This document shows, in pieces, positions 17,127 through 26,020 of a stretch of DNA of 64,000 nucleotides (the first letter of the stretch is position 1; each line of letters begins with the position of its first letter). The position numbers and the translations under genes were made by a program. This DNA is from Clostridium yunnanense (lineage in GTDB: Bacteria; Bacillota; Clostridia; Clostridiales; Clostridiaceae), in assembly GCF_016595795.1 (NCBI RefSeq), contig NZ_JAENHN010000071.1, forward strand, positions 111,249-175,248, read 5' to 3'. The notes below the pieces were generated by a model. The model worked only from the letters and a program-made list of their open reading frames with translations, ran no database searches and was not told the DNA's origin.

Positions 17127-17317
17127 TTAAATCACCTCTCCAAAGTTATAGTTTGTTATACTAGTTTAAATTATTCAAATATTAGGATTTTTTTAAATGT
17201 AAAGATGTATAATATTATTAGAAAAATATTATTTTGAAAATTAAATTCAAACTTCTAAGGTAGTGTAAAAATATAAATTAAGTTTTTCATAAAATTGAGA
17301 GTTTTAGGAGTGGATAC

Positions 17318-18973
17318 ATGATGGTATTGAGACTTGAGATTAATAATCAAATTATCGAAGTGGAAAAGGGAACTACATTTAAGGAACTTGTTAATACTTA
17401 TTACCAAGGGAATAACGTTCCTATAGTGTTAGGCAAGTTGAACAATAAGTACTATGAGCTTAGTTGCTTCGTAGAAGAGCCAGGTAAGGTGGAGTTTGTA
17501 GCTGCTGACGATAGAATTGGAAATAGAGCTTATGCGAGGACCTTACAATTTTTATTTATAAAAGCGACTTTAGACTTATTTCCAGGTGCTAAGATAACAA
17601 TAGAACATTCTTTGAGTAAGGGTTTATTTGGAGAAGTTCATATGGAGAAGGCTTTGGATGCAGAAGATATCATATTGATTAAAAAGAAAATGGATGAACT
17701 TATAGAAAAGGATATTCCAATTAAAACTCTTAAAGTAAAAAAGGAAAAAGCAATAAAGATATTTTCTTCATATGGTATGGAGGATAAGTTAAAACTTCTT
17801 AAGAATCTTAAAAATAATGAACTTAGATTATACGAATTAGACGGAAGATATGATTATTTTTATGGTAAATTAGGCTATTCTACGGGAGCTCTTAAGCATT
17901 ATGAACTTACTTATCATGAACCTGGTTTTTTGCTTAGATTTCCTGAAGAAGGAAAAGGGCTAGAGATTCCTGTTTTTGAACCTCAAGAAAAGCTTGAGAA
18001 GATATTTCAAGAAACAGAACAGTGGCTAAATATACTAGATATTGCGGATGTAGGCTCCTTAAATCAAAAAGTTCTTAGAAGGGAATTTGATGAAATAATA
18101 AGAGTTTCAGAAGCATTGCATGAAAAAAAGATAGCATATATTGCAGATATGATCCATGATAGAAATGAAGTGAAAATAGTACTTATTGCAGGCCCTTCAT
18201 CTTCAGGAAAGACAACTTTTGCAAAAAGATTAGCTATACAATTAAGGGTTAATGGACTAATTCCAATACCTATTTCTTTAGATGATTATTTTGTAGATAG
18301 AGATAAAACTCAGCTTGATGAAGAGGGAAAACCAGATTTTGAATCAATTTATGCATTAGATTTAGAGCTATTTAATAAGCACTTAAACCTTCTGCTTGAA
18401 GGAGAAAAGGTAACTATACCATCCTATAATTTTAAAACTGGAACAAGAGATGAAGAAGGGCATGATATGCAGCTTCCTCAAAATGGGGTTTTAATAATTG
18501 AAGGAATACACGGGCTAAATGATATATTGACTTCAACTATACCTGATCACAATAAATTTAAAATTTATATAAGTGCCTTGACACAACTTAACGTAGACAA
18601 TCATAATAGAATTGCAACAGCAGATGTAAGGAAAATAAGAAGAATTGTAAGGGATTTTCTATCTAGAGGTTATGGTGGAGATGAAACACTGAAAATGTGG
18701 CCTTCTATAAAGCGAGGAGAAGAAAGAAATATATTTGTATATCAAGAGCAGGCAGATGTTATGTTTAATTCAACTTTAGTTTATGAATTATCGGTTCTTA
18801 AAAACTGCGCTATTGAGGAACTATCCAAAATACATCAAGATAGTGAAGTGTACAATGAAGCTGAAAGGCTTATAGATTTTTTAAAACTTTTTGAAGCTAT
18901 AGATAGTGATATGGTTCCTGAAAATTCTATACTTAGAGAGTTTATAGGCGGTAGTTGCTTTTATAAATATTGA
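17318..18973 (+). CDS. Nucleoside (uridine kinase-like) kinase with TGS-like N terminus
   Basis: A 551-residue protein combining an N-terminal TGS-like ubiquitin fold (about 1-60), a region resembling the tRNA-synthetase second additional domain (about 65-190, including LFPGAKITIEHS), and a C-terminal P-loop kinase of the uridine kinase/phosphoribulokinase family. The Walker A is GPSSSGKTT at 292-300, followed by ISLDDYFVDRD and the IIEGIHGLND strand. This fusion is common in Firmicutes and annotated as nucleoside kinase; the exact nucleoside is uncertain. RBS TAGGAGTGG; the ATG at 17318 or the one at 17321 could serve. The serine dehydratase beta gene follows after 22 bases. Confidence 0.88.
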   Translation: MMVLRLEINNQIIEVEKGTTFKELVNTYYQGNNVPIVLGKLNNKYYELSCFVEEPGKVEFVAADDRIGNRAYARTLQFLFIKATLDLFPGAKITIEHSLSKGLFGEVHMEKALDAEDIILIKKKMDELIEKDIPIKTLKVKKEKAIKIFSSYGMEDKLKLLKNLKNNELRLYELDGRYDYFYGKLGYSTGALKHYELTYHEPGFLLRFPEEGKGLEIPVFEPQEKLEKIFQETEQWLNILDIADVGSLNQKVLRREFDEIIRVSEALHEKKIAYIADMIHDRNEVKIVLIAGPSSSGKTTFAKRLAIQLRVNGLIPIPISLDDYFVDRDKTQLDEEGKPDFESIYALDLELFNKHLNLLLEGEKVTIPSYNFKTGTRDEEGHDMQLPQNGVLIIEGIHGLNDILTSTIPDHNKFKIYISALTQLNVDNHNRIATADVRKIRRIVRDFLSRGYGGDETLKMWPSIKRGEERNIFVYQEQADVMFNSTLVYELSVLKNCAIEELSKIHQDSEVYNEAERLIDFLKLFEAIDSDMVPENSILREFIGGSCFYKY

Positions 18974-18995
18974 TTTTAAATATGGAGTGTGACAA

Positions 18996-19670
18996 ATGAA
19001 AAAATACGGAGCTTTTGATATAATAGGCCCTATTATGGTTGGGCCATCAAGCTCTCATACTGCAGGGGCAGCTAGGCTTGCGAAAGTTGCAGCTGCCATT
19101 GCTGGCGAGAGAGTAAAAGAGGTTACATTTCTTCTTCATGGGTCTTTTGGTAAGACTTATAAAGGTCATGGTACTGATAGGGCTTTGGTTGCAGGAATAC
19201 TTGGAATGGAGCCTAGTGATTTAAGACTTAGAGAATCTATTGAGATAGCTAAGGAAAAAGGAATAAAGATTGAATTCAAGGAAAAATATCTAGGAGAAGT
19301 ACATCCAAACACAGTAAAGTTTGTAATAAAGGATGAAAATGATAGGATTTCCGAGATAACAGGTTCTTCAATTGGTGGAGGAAGTATTGTAATAACTGAA
19401 GTAAATGGCCAGGAAGTTAACTTTACAGGTCAGTATCCTACAGTAATAATATCTCATAGAGATGTTCCAGGAGCAGTATCTAAAGTCTCGTCAATTCTTT
19501 ATGATTATAGTGTAAACATAGCTTTTATGAGCGTATTCAGAACTACAAAGGGTAAGGCTGCTACAATGATATTTGAAGTAGATAGTTTTCTTACAGAAGA
19601 TGTTATAAATGAGATAAAAAAGGTAGAAGCTGTTGATAATGTTATAAAGATAAATCCAGTTAAAGCTTAA
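18996..19670 (+). CDS. sdaAB: L-serine dehydratase, iron-sulfur-dependent, beta subunit
   Basis: A 224-residue beta subunit. The N-terminal serine dehydratase domain begins with DIIGPIMVGPSSSHTAGAAR and ends near 130. A C-terminal ACT domain (about 150-224, PTVIISHRDVPGAVSKVSSI) is expected to bind a regulatory amino acid. With the alpha subunit it converts L-serine to pyruvate and ammonia. RBS GGAGTGTG. The alpha gene follows after 38 bases, the usual clostridial order. Confidence 0.95.
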   Translation: MKKYGAFDIIGPIMVGPSSSHTAGAARLAKVAAAIAGERVKEVTFLLHGSFGKTYKGHGTDRALVAGILGMEPSDLRLRESIEIAKEKGIKIEFKEKYLGEVHPNTVKFVIKDENDRISEITGSSIGGGSIVITEVNGQEVNFTGQYPTVIISHRDVPGAVSKVSSILYDYSVNIAFMSVFRTTKGKAATMIFEVDSFLTEDVINEIKKVEAVDNVIKINPVKA

Positions 19671-19708
19671 TTATAAATTAATCCTATTAGGGAGGGATAT
19701 AACAAAAG

Positions 19709-20584
19709 ATGGTTAGGAATGGGGAAGAACTTATTAGTTTATGTAAGAAAAATAATTGGACTATTAGTGAATTTGCAATTCAATCAGAGATGGAGAGAAG
19801 TGAGGCTACGAGAGAAGCTATCCTTGATGAAATGATGAAAAGCCTTACGGTTATGATTGAAGCAACTACTGAAGGTTGTGAAAAAGAAGTACATTCAGTA
19901 AGTGGTTTGATTGGTGGAGATGGATATAGGCTTCAAAATTATTTAAAGCAAGGGAAGAGTTTAACTGGAGATGTGATGGTATCTGCTATGGCAAAGGCTA
20001 TATCTTGCGCTGAAGTAAATGCATCTATGGGAAGAATTGTTGCGTGTCCTACAGCTGGTTCTTGTGGAATACTTCCAGCAGTACTTCTTACTGTAGGAGA
20101 AAAGTTACAACTATCTAATGAGAAGTTAGTTGAGGGCTTATTTGCAGCAGCTGCTATTGGAAGTATAATAGCTCAAAATGCAACAGTTGCTGGTGCAGAA
20201 GGTGGATGTCAGGCGGAATGTGGTGCAGCGGCAGCAATGAGTGCAGCTGCAGTTGTGGAACTCATGGGAGGAACACCTGAAATGAGCTTAGATGCTGCTG
20301 CTATAGTTATAAAGAACATACTTGGACTCGTATGTGACCCTATAGCTGGACTTGTTGAAGTTCCTTGTGCAAAGAGAAACTTCGCAGGGGCAGTGAGTGC
20401 TTTAACTACTGCTGACCTAGTTATGGCAGGAGTAAATTCAAAAATACCTTTTGATGATACTGTTGATGCTATGTATAGAGTAGGTAAGAGTCTGCCAAGT
20501 GAACTTAGAGAGACAGCCCAAGGTGGATTAGCCGTTACTAAGACTGGTATAGAACTTAAGAAAAAAGTCTTTGGTGATCAGTAG
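19709..20584 (+). CDS. sdaAA: L-serine dehydratase, iron-sulfur-dependent, alpha subunit
   Basis: A 291-residue catalytic subunit carrying the oxygen-sensitive [4Fe-4S] cluster. Cysteines likely to ligate it are in CPTAGSCGILPA, GGCQAECGAA and VCDPIAGLVEVPC. The length is the standard for the two-subunit enzyme. The start is ATG at 19709 with GGGAGGG about 12 bases upstream, a slightly long spacing. It acts in the cytoplasm in serine catabolism and supplies pyruvate for fermentation. Confidence 0.95.
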   Translation: MVRNGEELISLCKKNNWTISEFAIQSEMERSEATREAILDEMMKSLTVMIEATTEGCEKEVHSVSGLIGGDGYRLQNYLKQGKSLTGDVMVSAMAKAISCAEVNASMGRIVACPTAGSCGILPAVLLTVGEKLQLSNEKLVEGLFAAAAIGSIIAQNATVAGAEGGCQAECGAAAAMSAAAVVELMGGTPEMSLDAAAIVIKNILGLVCDPIAGLVEVPCAKRNFAGAVSALTTADLVMAGVNSKIPFDDTVDAMYRVGKSLPSELRETAQGGLAVTKTGIELKKKVFGDQ

Positions 20585-20703
20585 GGAAAGTTGATAAAAG
20601 TGATTTGAAATTAATGGTTAGGATAGGTTTGACATTGATGAAAACAGTGACAACCTATAGCTTTTATGTTAAGATAATTTATATTAAAAATAAATAATAA
20701 TCT

Positions 20704-20800
20704 GTGCTAGGGGGGCTGGTTATGCCGGCTGAGATAGAGAACGATATTCTCTGACTCTTAACACCTGAACTGGTTAAAGCCAGCGTAGGGAAGCAACAAT
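20704..20800 (+). promoter_or_regulatory. TPP riboswitch (THI element)
   Basis: The sequence holds the diagnostic THI-box pieces in order: GGGGGGCTGG, GCCGGCTGAGATAG, ACACCTGAAC, and GGTTAAAGCCAGCGTAGGGA. The P3a stem AGAGAACGATATTCTCT is present. It is followed at once by an intrinsic terminator, so thiamine pyrophosphate should stop transcription into thiW-thiD. Confidence 0.96.
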
Positions 20801-20813
20801 AATTTTGTTAATT

Positions 20814-20842
20814 AGTGCAGCTTTCTAGGCTGCACTTTTTTG
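20814..20842 (+). terminator. Riboswitch-controlled terminator
   Basis: Perfect 8-bp stem AGTGCAGC / GCTGCACT with a 7-nt loop and six Ts, directly after the TPP aptamer. It is the expression platform. Confidence 0.9.
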
Positions 20843-20895
20843 GCTGTCTAGGAAAGTATAAAATTTTTCAGTTAGCTAAACCTAGATATTTCAAT
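20843..20895 (+). repeat. Family B terminator-linked repeat, copy B2
   Basis: Begins right after the riboswitch terminator T-tract: GCTGTCTAGGAAAGTATAAA, then ATTTTTCAGTTAGCTAAACC and TAGATATTTCAAT. It is inserted inside the thiW leader rather than at the end of an operon. Confidence 0.72.
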
Positions 20896-20971
20896 TACGA
20901 TAAGAATTTTAAATAGGCTAAAAACAGAATTTATAACACTTCTTCACAGATTACAAGAAGGAGATCTTTTT

Positions 20972-21499
20972 ATGAAACAGAGTAGTGCTAACACAAAAAA
21001 CAATCAGAGTATGGTCTATAAGTTAACCCTAAGTGGTTTATTTATAGCTTTTGGTACAGTTACAGGATCGGTTTTTTATATACCTTTTTTAGGTGGAAAG
21101 ATGTTTCCGGTTCAGCATTTTTTAAATGTAGTTGCAGCAGTGGTGCTTGGACCTTTCTACGGAGTAGCTAATGCTTTTTGCATCTCACTGCTAAGAAATA
21201 TTTTAGGGACAGGTTCAATACTTGCATTTCCAGGAAGTATGGTTGGAGCTTTTTTAGCAGGAATAGTTTATAAGAAGTTTAAAAATATATATCTTACAGC
21301 TTTAGGCGAGTTCATAGGAACAGGGATAATAGGAGCTTTGATAGCATACCCAATGGCTACAATGGTCTTAGGTAAAAAGGTAGCTGCTTTTGCATATGTT
21401 TTCCCGTTCTCATTAAGCTGTGCTGGAGGAGCAATTCTTGCAGTAATATTATTATCAGTACCAGTTATAAAAAAAGTTATCAAAAGGGAGGCTTTATAA
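20972..21499 (+). CDS. thiW: Thiazole/thiamine precursor ECF transporter S component ThiW
   Basis: A 175-residue membrane protein with five to six predicted helices (about 20-38, 44-66, 70-95, 103-125, 128-150, 155-172). It matches the ThiW family, the substrate-binding subunit of an energy-coupling-factor importer thought to take up the thiazole precursor. Its position between a TPP riboswitch and thiD supports the assignment. RBS AAGGAGATC. No ECF ATPase or T component lies in the window; those are normally shared and encoded elsewhere. Confidence 0.93.
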   Translation: MKQSSANTKNNQSMVYKLTLSGLFIAFGTVTGSVFYIPFLGGKMFPVQHFLNVVAAVVLGPFYGVANAFCISLLRNILGTGSILAFPGSMVGAFLAGIVYKKFKNIYLTALGEFIGTGIIGALIAYPMATMVLGKKVAAFAYVFPFSLSCAGGAILAVILLSVPVIKKVIKREAL

Positions 21500-22312
21500 A
21501 TGATAAGAAAAGCACTTACAATAGCAGGTTCAGATACTTGTGGAGGAGCTGGAATTCAAGCAGATATAAAATCATTTTCAGCTAATGGAGTTTATGGAAT
21601 GAGTGTTATAACTGCAATAACAGTTCAAAATACTCAAGGTGTTTTCGGTATACAAGATGTTAATCCAGATATAATAGAGAAGCAAATAGAAGCTATATTC
21701 GATGATATTGAAGTTGATGCTATAAAAATAGGAATGGTATCCAAAATAGAATCAATTAATGCAATAGCATCGGCTTTAAAAAAGATAAATAAATTGCCAC
21801 CGGTAATTTTAGATCCAGTAATGGTTTCAAAAAGTGGCTTTAAGCTTCTTTCTGAGGATGCAAAAGAAACCCTTATAAAAGAGTTATTTCCGCTTGCAGA
21901 GGTTATTACACCAAATATACCAGAGGCAGAAGAAATATTAGGATATCAAATAACAAACTTTGAAGAAATGTATAAGGCTGCAAAAGATTTAAAAGAGTTA
22001 GGACCTAGATATGTTCTTGTAAAAGGTGGACATCTTGAAGGAGATGCTATAGATTCTTTGTTTGATGGAGAAAGACTCATAAGCTTTAAACAGGAAAGAA
22101 TAAATACAAAAAATACACATGGTACTGGATGTACATTATCTTCAGCTATAGCAGCTAATGTTGCAAAGGGCATGAGTATGGTTGAAGCGGTAGATGAAGC
22201 TAAAAAATATATTACAGTAGCTATTGAACACAGCATAGAGCTTGGTAAAGGGGTAGGTCCGACTAATCATTTTTACGAGCTTTATAAAAAATCTGGGTTT
22301 GATGTTGAATAA
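21500..22312 (+). CDS. thiD: Hydroxymethylpyrimidine/phosphomethylpyrimidine kinase
   Basis: A 270-residue ribokinase-fold enzyme that phosphorylates HMP and HMP-P for thiamine synthesis. Hallmarks are ALTIAGSDTCGGAGIQADIK (N-terminal substrate region), GMSVITAITVQNT, the LDPVMVSKSG strand, VLVKGGH, and the anion-hole/catalytic motif NTHGTGCTLSSAIA. The ATG follows the thiW stop with no gap, so translation is coupled. It is regulated by the TPP riboswitch. Confidence 0.96.
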   Translation: MIRKALTIAGSDTCGGAGIQADIKSFSANGVYGMSVITAITVQNTQGVFGIQDVNPDIIEKQIEAIFDDIEVDAIKIGMVSKIESINAIASALKKINKLPPVILDPVMVSKSGFKLLSEDAKETLIKELFPLAEVITPNIPEAEEILGYQITNFEEMYKAAKDLKELGPRYVLVKGGHLEGDAIDSLFDGERLISFKQERINTKNTHGTGCTLSSAIAANVAKGMSMVEAVDEAKKYITVAIEHSIELGKGVGPTNHFYELYKKSGFDVE

Positions 22313-22316
22313 AAAT

Positions 22317-22371
22317 ATTTAATTCTAGTTGCTCGCTCATATAGCATCTCCTGTATAACCAATTAATTTCA
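22317..22371 (+). repeat. Right half of a family A repeat
   Basis: TTTAATTCTAGTTGCTCGCTC and then ATATAGCATCTCC and ATTAATTTCAA match the right arm of full copies (compare 2563-2621). The left arm and loop are absent. It starts 5 bases after the thiD stop codon. Confidence 0.7.
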
Positions 22372-22443
22372 ATAGTACTAGTAAATATTTAAAATTTAAG
22401 AAAAGTATAAGATAAATAATACAAGTCAATAATTAAAGATGAT

Positions 22444-22485
22444 ATGAATCAGTTTATTTACAATTAAGCTGATTCATTTTTATTT
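22444..22485 (+). terminator. Probable thiWD terminator
   Basis: Stem ATGAATCAG / CTGATTCAT with a 16-nt AT-rich loop, followed by TTTTTATTTTA. Confidence 0.72.
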
Positions 22486-22578
22486 TAATATAAATCTATA
22501 CAATTATTTTCTTATAGAAATTGGATTGTATAAAAAGTATAATTAAAGATATAAATGTGACGAGAGCAGAGGTGTCAA

Positions 22579-24360
22579 ATGGACAATTCACTAAAGGTAT
22601 TAAAGAAAGTATTTGGTTTTTCTAGTTTTAGAGAAGGACAAAGAGAAATAATACAAACCATATTAAGTGGAAGAGATGTATTTGCTGTTATGCCTACCGG
22701 TGGTGGAAAGTCTGTTTGTTATCAGATACCAGCAGTTTTAATGGGGGGGATAACTCTAGTAATATCGCCTCTTATTTCTTTAATGAAAGATCAAGTAGAT
22801 AGTATAAATAATGTAGGAATAAATGCTGCCTTCATAAATAGCACTATAAATAAAAATGAAATCGTTGAAATAATAGAGGATGCTCTTATAGGAAAATACA
22901 AGCTCATATATATTGCTCCAGAAAGATTAGAGTTAGATTATTGCGTTAAGCTTATAAGAAGTTTAAACATATCTCAGGTTGCAGTTGATGAGGCTCATTG
23001 CGTATCTCAGTGGGGACACGATTTTAGGCAAAGCTATAGATTTATATTGCCCTTTGTAAATTCATTATCAAAAAGGCCTGTAATAACTGCTTTTACCGCT
23101 ACTGCCACTGAAGAAGTTAGAGCAGATAGTATGAAGCTTTTAGGACTTAACAATCCATATGTACATATAAGCAGTTTTAATAGAGATAATTTATCAATGA
23201 ATATCCATAAAGAAGTAGATAAACTGGAATTCGTTAAAGATATAATAAGAGAACATGAGGATCAATCAGGGATAATATATTGCTCAAGAAGAAAAGATGT
23301 TGATGGACTTTATGAATATCTAAGAGAAAGAGGGTACAGCACTGCAAAGTATCATGGAGGTTTAAAAGACGAAGAAAAGGAATTTTTCCAAGATGAGTTT
23401 CTTTTTGATAGGAAAGATATTATGATAGCAACCAATGCCTTTGGAATGGGCATAGATAAGTCAAATGTCAGATATATTGTTCATTTCTCTTTACCTAAAA
23501 ATATAGAAAACTACTACCAAGAGATCGGAAGAGGGGGAAGAGATGGCGAAAAGTGTCAATGCCATTTACTGTATTCAAGAGAGGATATACCTTCTTTAGA
23601 GTATATGATAAATACCTCCACTTTATTAAATCGAAGAGAAATTGAACTTAGAAAGCTTCAAGCAATGGTTGATTTTTGTGAGTCACATAATTGCTACAGG
23701 CATTTTATATTACAATACTTTGGAGAAAGCGATATAAAAGAATACTGTAATAATTGCTCTAATTGCCTAAGTAATGACGAACTTAGAGATATAACTGTGG
23801 AAGCACAAAAGATTCTTTCTTGTGTTTATAGAACTAAAGAACGTTATGGAATATCTGTGATGGTAGATATACTTAGAGGGTATTCAGGCCCTAAGATACT
23901 AGACAACAAATTAAATGAACTTTCAACTTACGGTATTATGAAAGAATATAGTACAAAGTTTATTAAAGATATAGTACAAACTTTAATAGATGAGGGCTTT
24001 GTAGATAAAAAAGAAGGTACTTATTCTATGCTGAAGCTTAATAAAAAGTCTGTAGATATTCTTAAGGGCAAAGAAAAGGTAATGGCGAAGCTTAAAGATA
24101 CTAATGATGATACTGTTCTAGATGAAGAACTATTTAAAAAGCTAAGAATACTTAGACGTGATTTATCTCAAAGTGAAAATGTAAAACCATACATAATATT
24201 CTCTGATTCTACTTTAATACAGATTGCTAACTTAAGGCCACAAACAAAAGAGGAGCTTAAAGAGATACGTGGTGTAGGAGAGAAAAAGATTGATAGATAT
24301 GGTGAACGAGTTCTTAGGGTAGTTCATAATCATATTTTGATGAAAAGCAAAGTTAATTAG
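22579..24360 (+). CDS. recQ: RecQ-family ATP-dependent DNA helicase
   Basis: A 593-residue 3'-5' helicase of recombinational repair. Motif I TGGGKS (40-45), DEAH box at 137-140 within VDEAHCVSQWGH, motif III TAFTATAT, and motif VI QEIGRGGRDG. The zinc-binding RQC cysteines lie in CESHNC and YCNNCSNC. The C terminus holds a winged helix and a short HRDC domain (about 525-590, RPQTKEELKEIRGVGEKKID). Length is typical. RBS AGAGGTG. Monocistronic, with a terminator at 24510. Confidence 0.94.
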   Translation: MDNSLKVLKKVFGFSSFREGQREIIQTILSGRDVFAVMPTGGGKSVCYQIPAVLMGGITLVISPLISLMKDQVDSINNVGINAAFINSTINKNEIVEIIEDALIGKYKLIYIAPERLELDYCVKLIRSLNISQVAVDEAHCVSQWGHDFRQSYRFILPFVNSLSKRPVITAFTATATEEVRADSMKLLGLNNPYVHISSFNRDNLSMNIHKEVDKLEFVKDIIREHEDQSGIIYCSRRKDVDGLYEYLRERGYSTAKYHGGLKDEEKEFFQDEFLFDRKDIMIATNAFGMGIDKSNVRYIVHFSLPKNIENYYQEIGRGGRDGEKCQCHLLYSREDIPSLEYMINTSTLLNRREIELRKLQAMVDFCESHNCYRHFILQYFGESDIKEYCNNCSNCLSNDELRDITVEAQKILSCVYRTKERYGISVMVDILRGYSGPKILDNKLNELSTYGIMKEYSTKFIKDIVQTLIDEGFVDKKEGTYSMLKLNKKSVDILKGKEKVMAKLKDTNDDTVLDEELFKKLRILRRDLSQSENVKPYIIFSDSTLIQIANLRPQTKEELKEIRGVGEKKIDRYGERVLRVVHNHILMKSKVN

Positions 24361-24509
24361 TTAATTTCAATAAGCTTATTAAGCACAAGAAAGATTATAA
24401 CAATATAAAATTTTATAAATATATAGTTATATCAAGGTTTTGAAAGGTCATTGCGTTAAAAAATATATTATAAGTTGTTGTTAATGAATGAGTACATCTA
24501 TATGAATAC

Positions 24510-24554
24510 AAAAATCAAAGACTAAAAATAAAAAAATAGGTCTTTGATTTTTTT
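24510..24554 (+). terminator. recQ terminator
   Basis: Stem AAAAATCAAAGAC / GTCTTTGATTTTT with a 17-nt A-rich loop and continuing T-tract, 150 bases after the recQ stop. Confidence 0.78.
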
Positions 24555-24633
24555 GATTTTTCTATCATAATAAATATATACAAGTTAAAATCTTAAATAA
24601 ATTTTGGTGTGTCAAAATGCTTTGGTGTGTGTG

Positions 24634-24696
24634 TAAATTTAATCATCACTTCTCCGATACTTTAATGAAGTTCGGTGATAGTAATGCCTAAATTTA
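24634..24696 (+). repeat. Internally deleted family A repeat
   Basis: TAAATTTAATCATCACTTCT ... GATAGTAATGCCTAAATTTA: both ends of the family A palindrome are present (with CTCCGATACTTTAATGAAGT from the left arm) but the 130-bp centre is missing. A GT-rich duplicate of the left end precedes it at 24599-24633. Confidence 0.6.
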
Positions 24697-24803
24697 AATA
24701 ATATTAAAAAGGATTTAAGTTTTTAGTAGCAAGCTAAAAAGTATACTGTAAATATGAAGAAATATACCTTGATATGGTAATGTTTACAATGGAGGAGATT
24801 TTT

Positions 24804-25697
24804 ATGAGTAAGTATGTGGTTATTGACGTTGGAGGATCAGCAATAAAGTATTCTATTATGGATGGTGAGGGTGTTTCTTATGAAAAAGGGAGTATTCCTA
24901 CACCTAAGAGTGGGATAAATGAGTTCATTGAAGTAGTGGGAAATCTAGTAGAAGGTTTTAAGAACAGTTATGAAATTAGTGGATTAGCTTGTAGTATGCC
25001 AGGAGCAGTAGAACCAAAAAGCGGAATTATTTATGGTGCTAGTGCTGTAGATTATATACATGGTCCTAATATAAAAGAATTGCTTTCACAAAGAACAGGC
25101 TTAAGAGTATCCATTGAAAATGATGCTAATTGTGCTGGGCTTGCTGAAGGCTGGCTTGGGGCAGCGAAGGACTGCGAAAACTTTATGTGTGTAGTAATAG
25201 GAACAGGTATTGGCGGTTGTATTATAGTTAATAAAAAGATTCTTAGAGGGAAAAATCTCCATGGAGGAGAATTTGGATTTATGCTTGTTGATTACAGTGA
25301 TGAGATAGAAGGGCATACTTGGAGTAATAATGCATCAACTTTTGGGTTAGTAAAAAAAGTTGCTGAAGCAAAGAATTTAAATGTAGATGAACTAAATGGT
25401 AAAAAAGTTTTTGAAATGGCTGAAAGTGGAGACGAGGACGTAAAGAATATCATAGATAAATGGTATAACTATTTAGTAAGAGGAATATTTAATCTAAAAT
25501 ATATCATAGACCCAGAAAAAATATTAATTGGTGGTGCTATAAGTAGTAGGTCAGATTTCTATGATACCGTAAATGAAAAACTTAGTAAAATGAAAAGTTA
25601 TTATGCAAAGTTAGATATTGCTGTAGAAAAATGTGCTTTTGAAAATGATTCTAACTTAATAGGTGCTTTATACAATTTCTTGTACTGTGATAACTAA
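24804..25697 (+). CDS. ROK-family sugar kinase or regulator-like protein
   Basis: A 297-residue ROK protein. ATP-binding DVGGSAIKYSIMDG at the N terminus, the sugar-site motif IENDANCAGLAEGWLGAA, phosphate loop VVIGTGIGGCIIVNKKI, the GEFGFM segment and the C-terminal PEKILIGGAIS. There is no N-terminal helix-turn-helix, so it is a kinase type (glucokinase, fructokinase or N-acetylmannosamine kinase-like). The usual ROK zinc motif C-x-C-G-x-x-G-C is not present. ATG at 24804 follows GGAGGAG; an upstream ATG overlaps that site. Monocistronic. Confidence 0.9.
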   Translation: MSKYVVIDVGGSAIKYSIMDGEGVSYEKGSIPTPKSGINEFIEVVGNLVEGFKNSYEISGLACSMPGAVEPKSGIIYGASAVDYIHGPNIKELLSQRTGLRVSIENDANCAGLAEGWLGAAKDCENFMCVVIGTGIGGCIIVNKKILRGKNLHGGEFGFMLVDYSDEIEGHTWSNNASTFGLVKKVAEAKNLNVDELNGKKVFEMAESGDEDVKNIIDKWYNYLVRGIFNLKYIIDPEKILIGGAISSRSDFYDTVNEKLSKMKSYYAKLDIAVEKCAFENDSNLIGALYNFLYCDN

Positions 25698-25704
25698 AAT
25701 GAAT

Positions 25705-25761
25705 TTTACTGTATAAAAGAGTATAAGATATCTATATGGATTAAACATAGATATTCAAATA
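25705..25761 (+). repeat. Family B repeat, copy B3
   Basis: TTTACTGTATAAAAGAGTAT, then ATGGATTAAACATAGATATT CAAATAG: the family B core, directly after the ROK gene. Here the terminator hairpin follows rather than precedes it. Confidence 0.62.
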
Positions 25762-25777
25762 GTTTTATAAGATTAAG

Positions 25778-25814
25778 AAGCTAGAAAGTTTTTATAACTT
25801 AATAGCTTTTTTTC
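25778..25814 (+). terminator. ROK gene terminator
   Basis: Stem AAGCTAG-AAAGTT / AACTTA-ATAGCTT with loop TTTAT and a seven-T tail. Confidence 0.78.
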
Positions 25815-26020
25815 TTTTAAATATAAAGTCTTCTAAATTTACAAATATAAAACTAAATTTTTTAAAACACGCTAAGAAAAGATAGTTTTAGTAGTACTAG
25901 TCTAGGTTTGATAAAAGTATGCACGATAAAAATAATTCTTATTTAACAAATATTCAAATCAGATTAGTCATAGATGGTTTGTCCCTCTGAATATATTTTT
26001 ATAAAAGGAGGGAGATGTAT

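Noticed and set aside
22317..22371. Thought to be a terminator for thiD
   Set aside because: It has only one arm of the family A palindrome and no T-tract; a better terminator is at 22444-22485.
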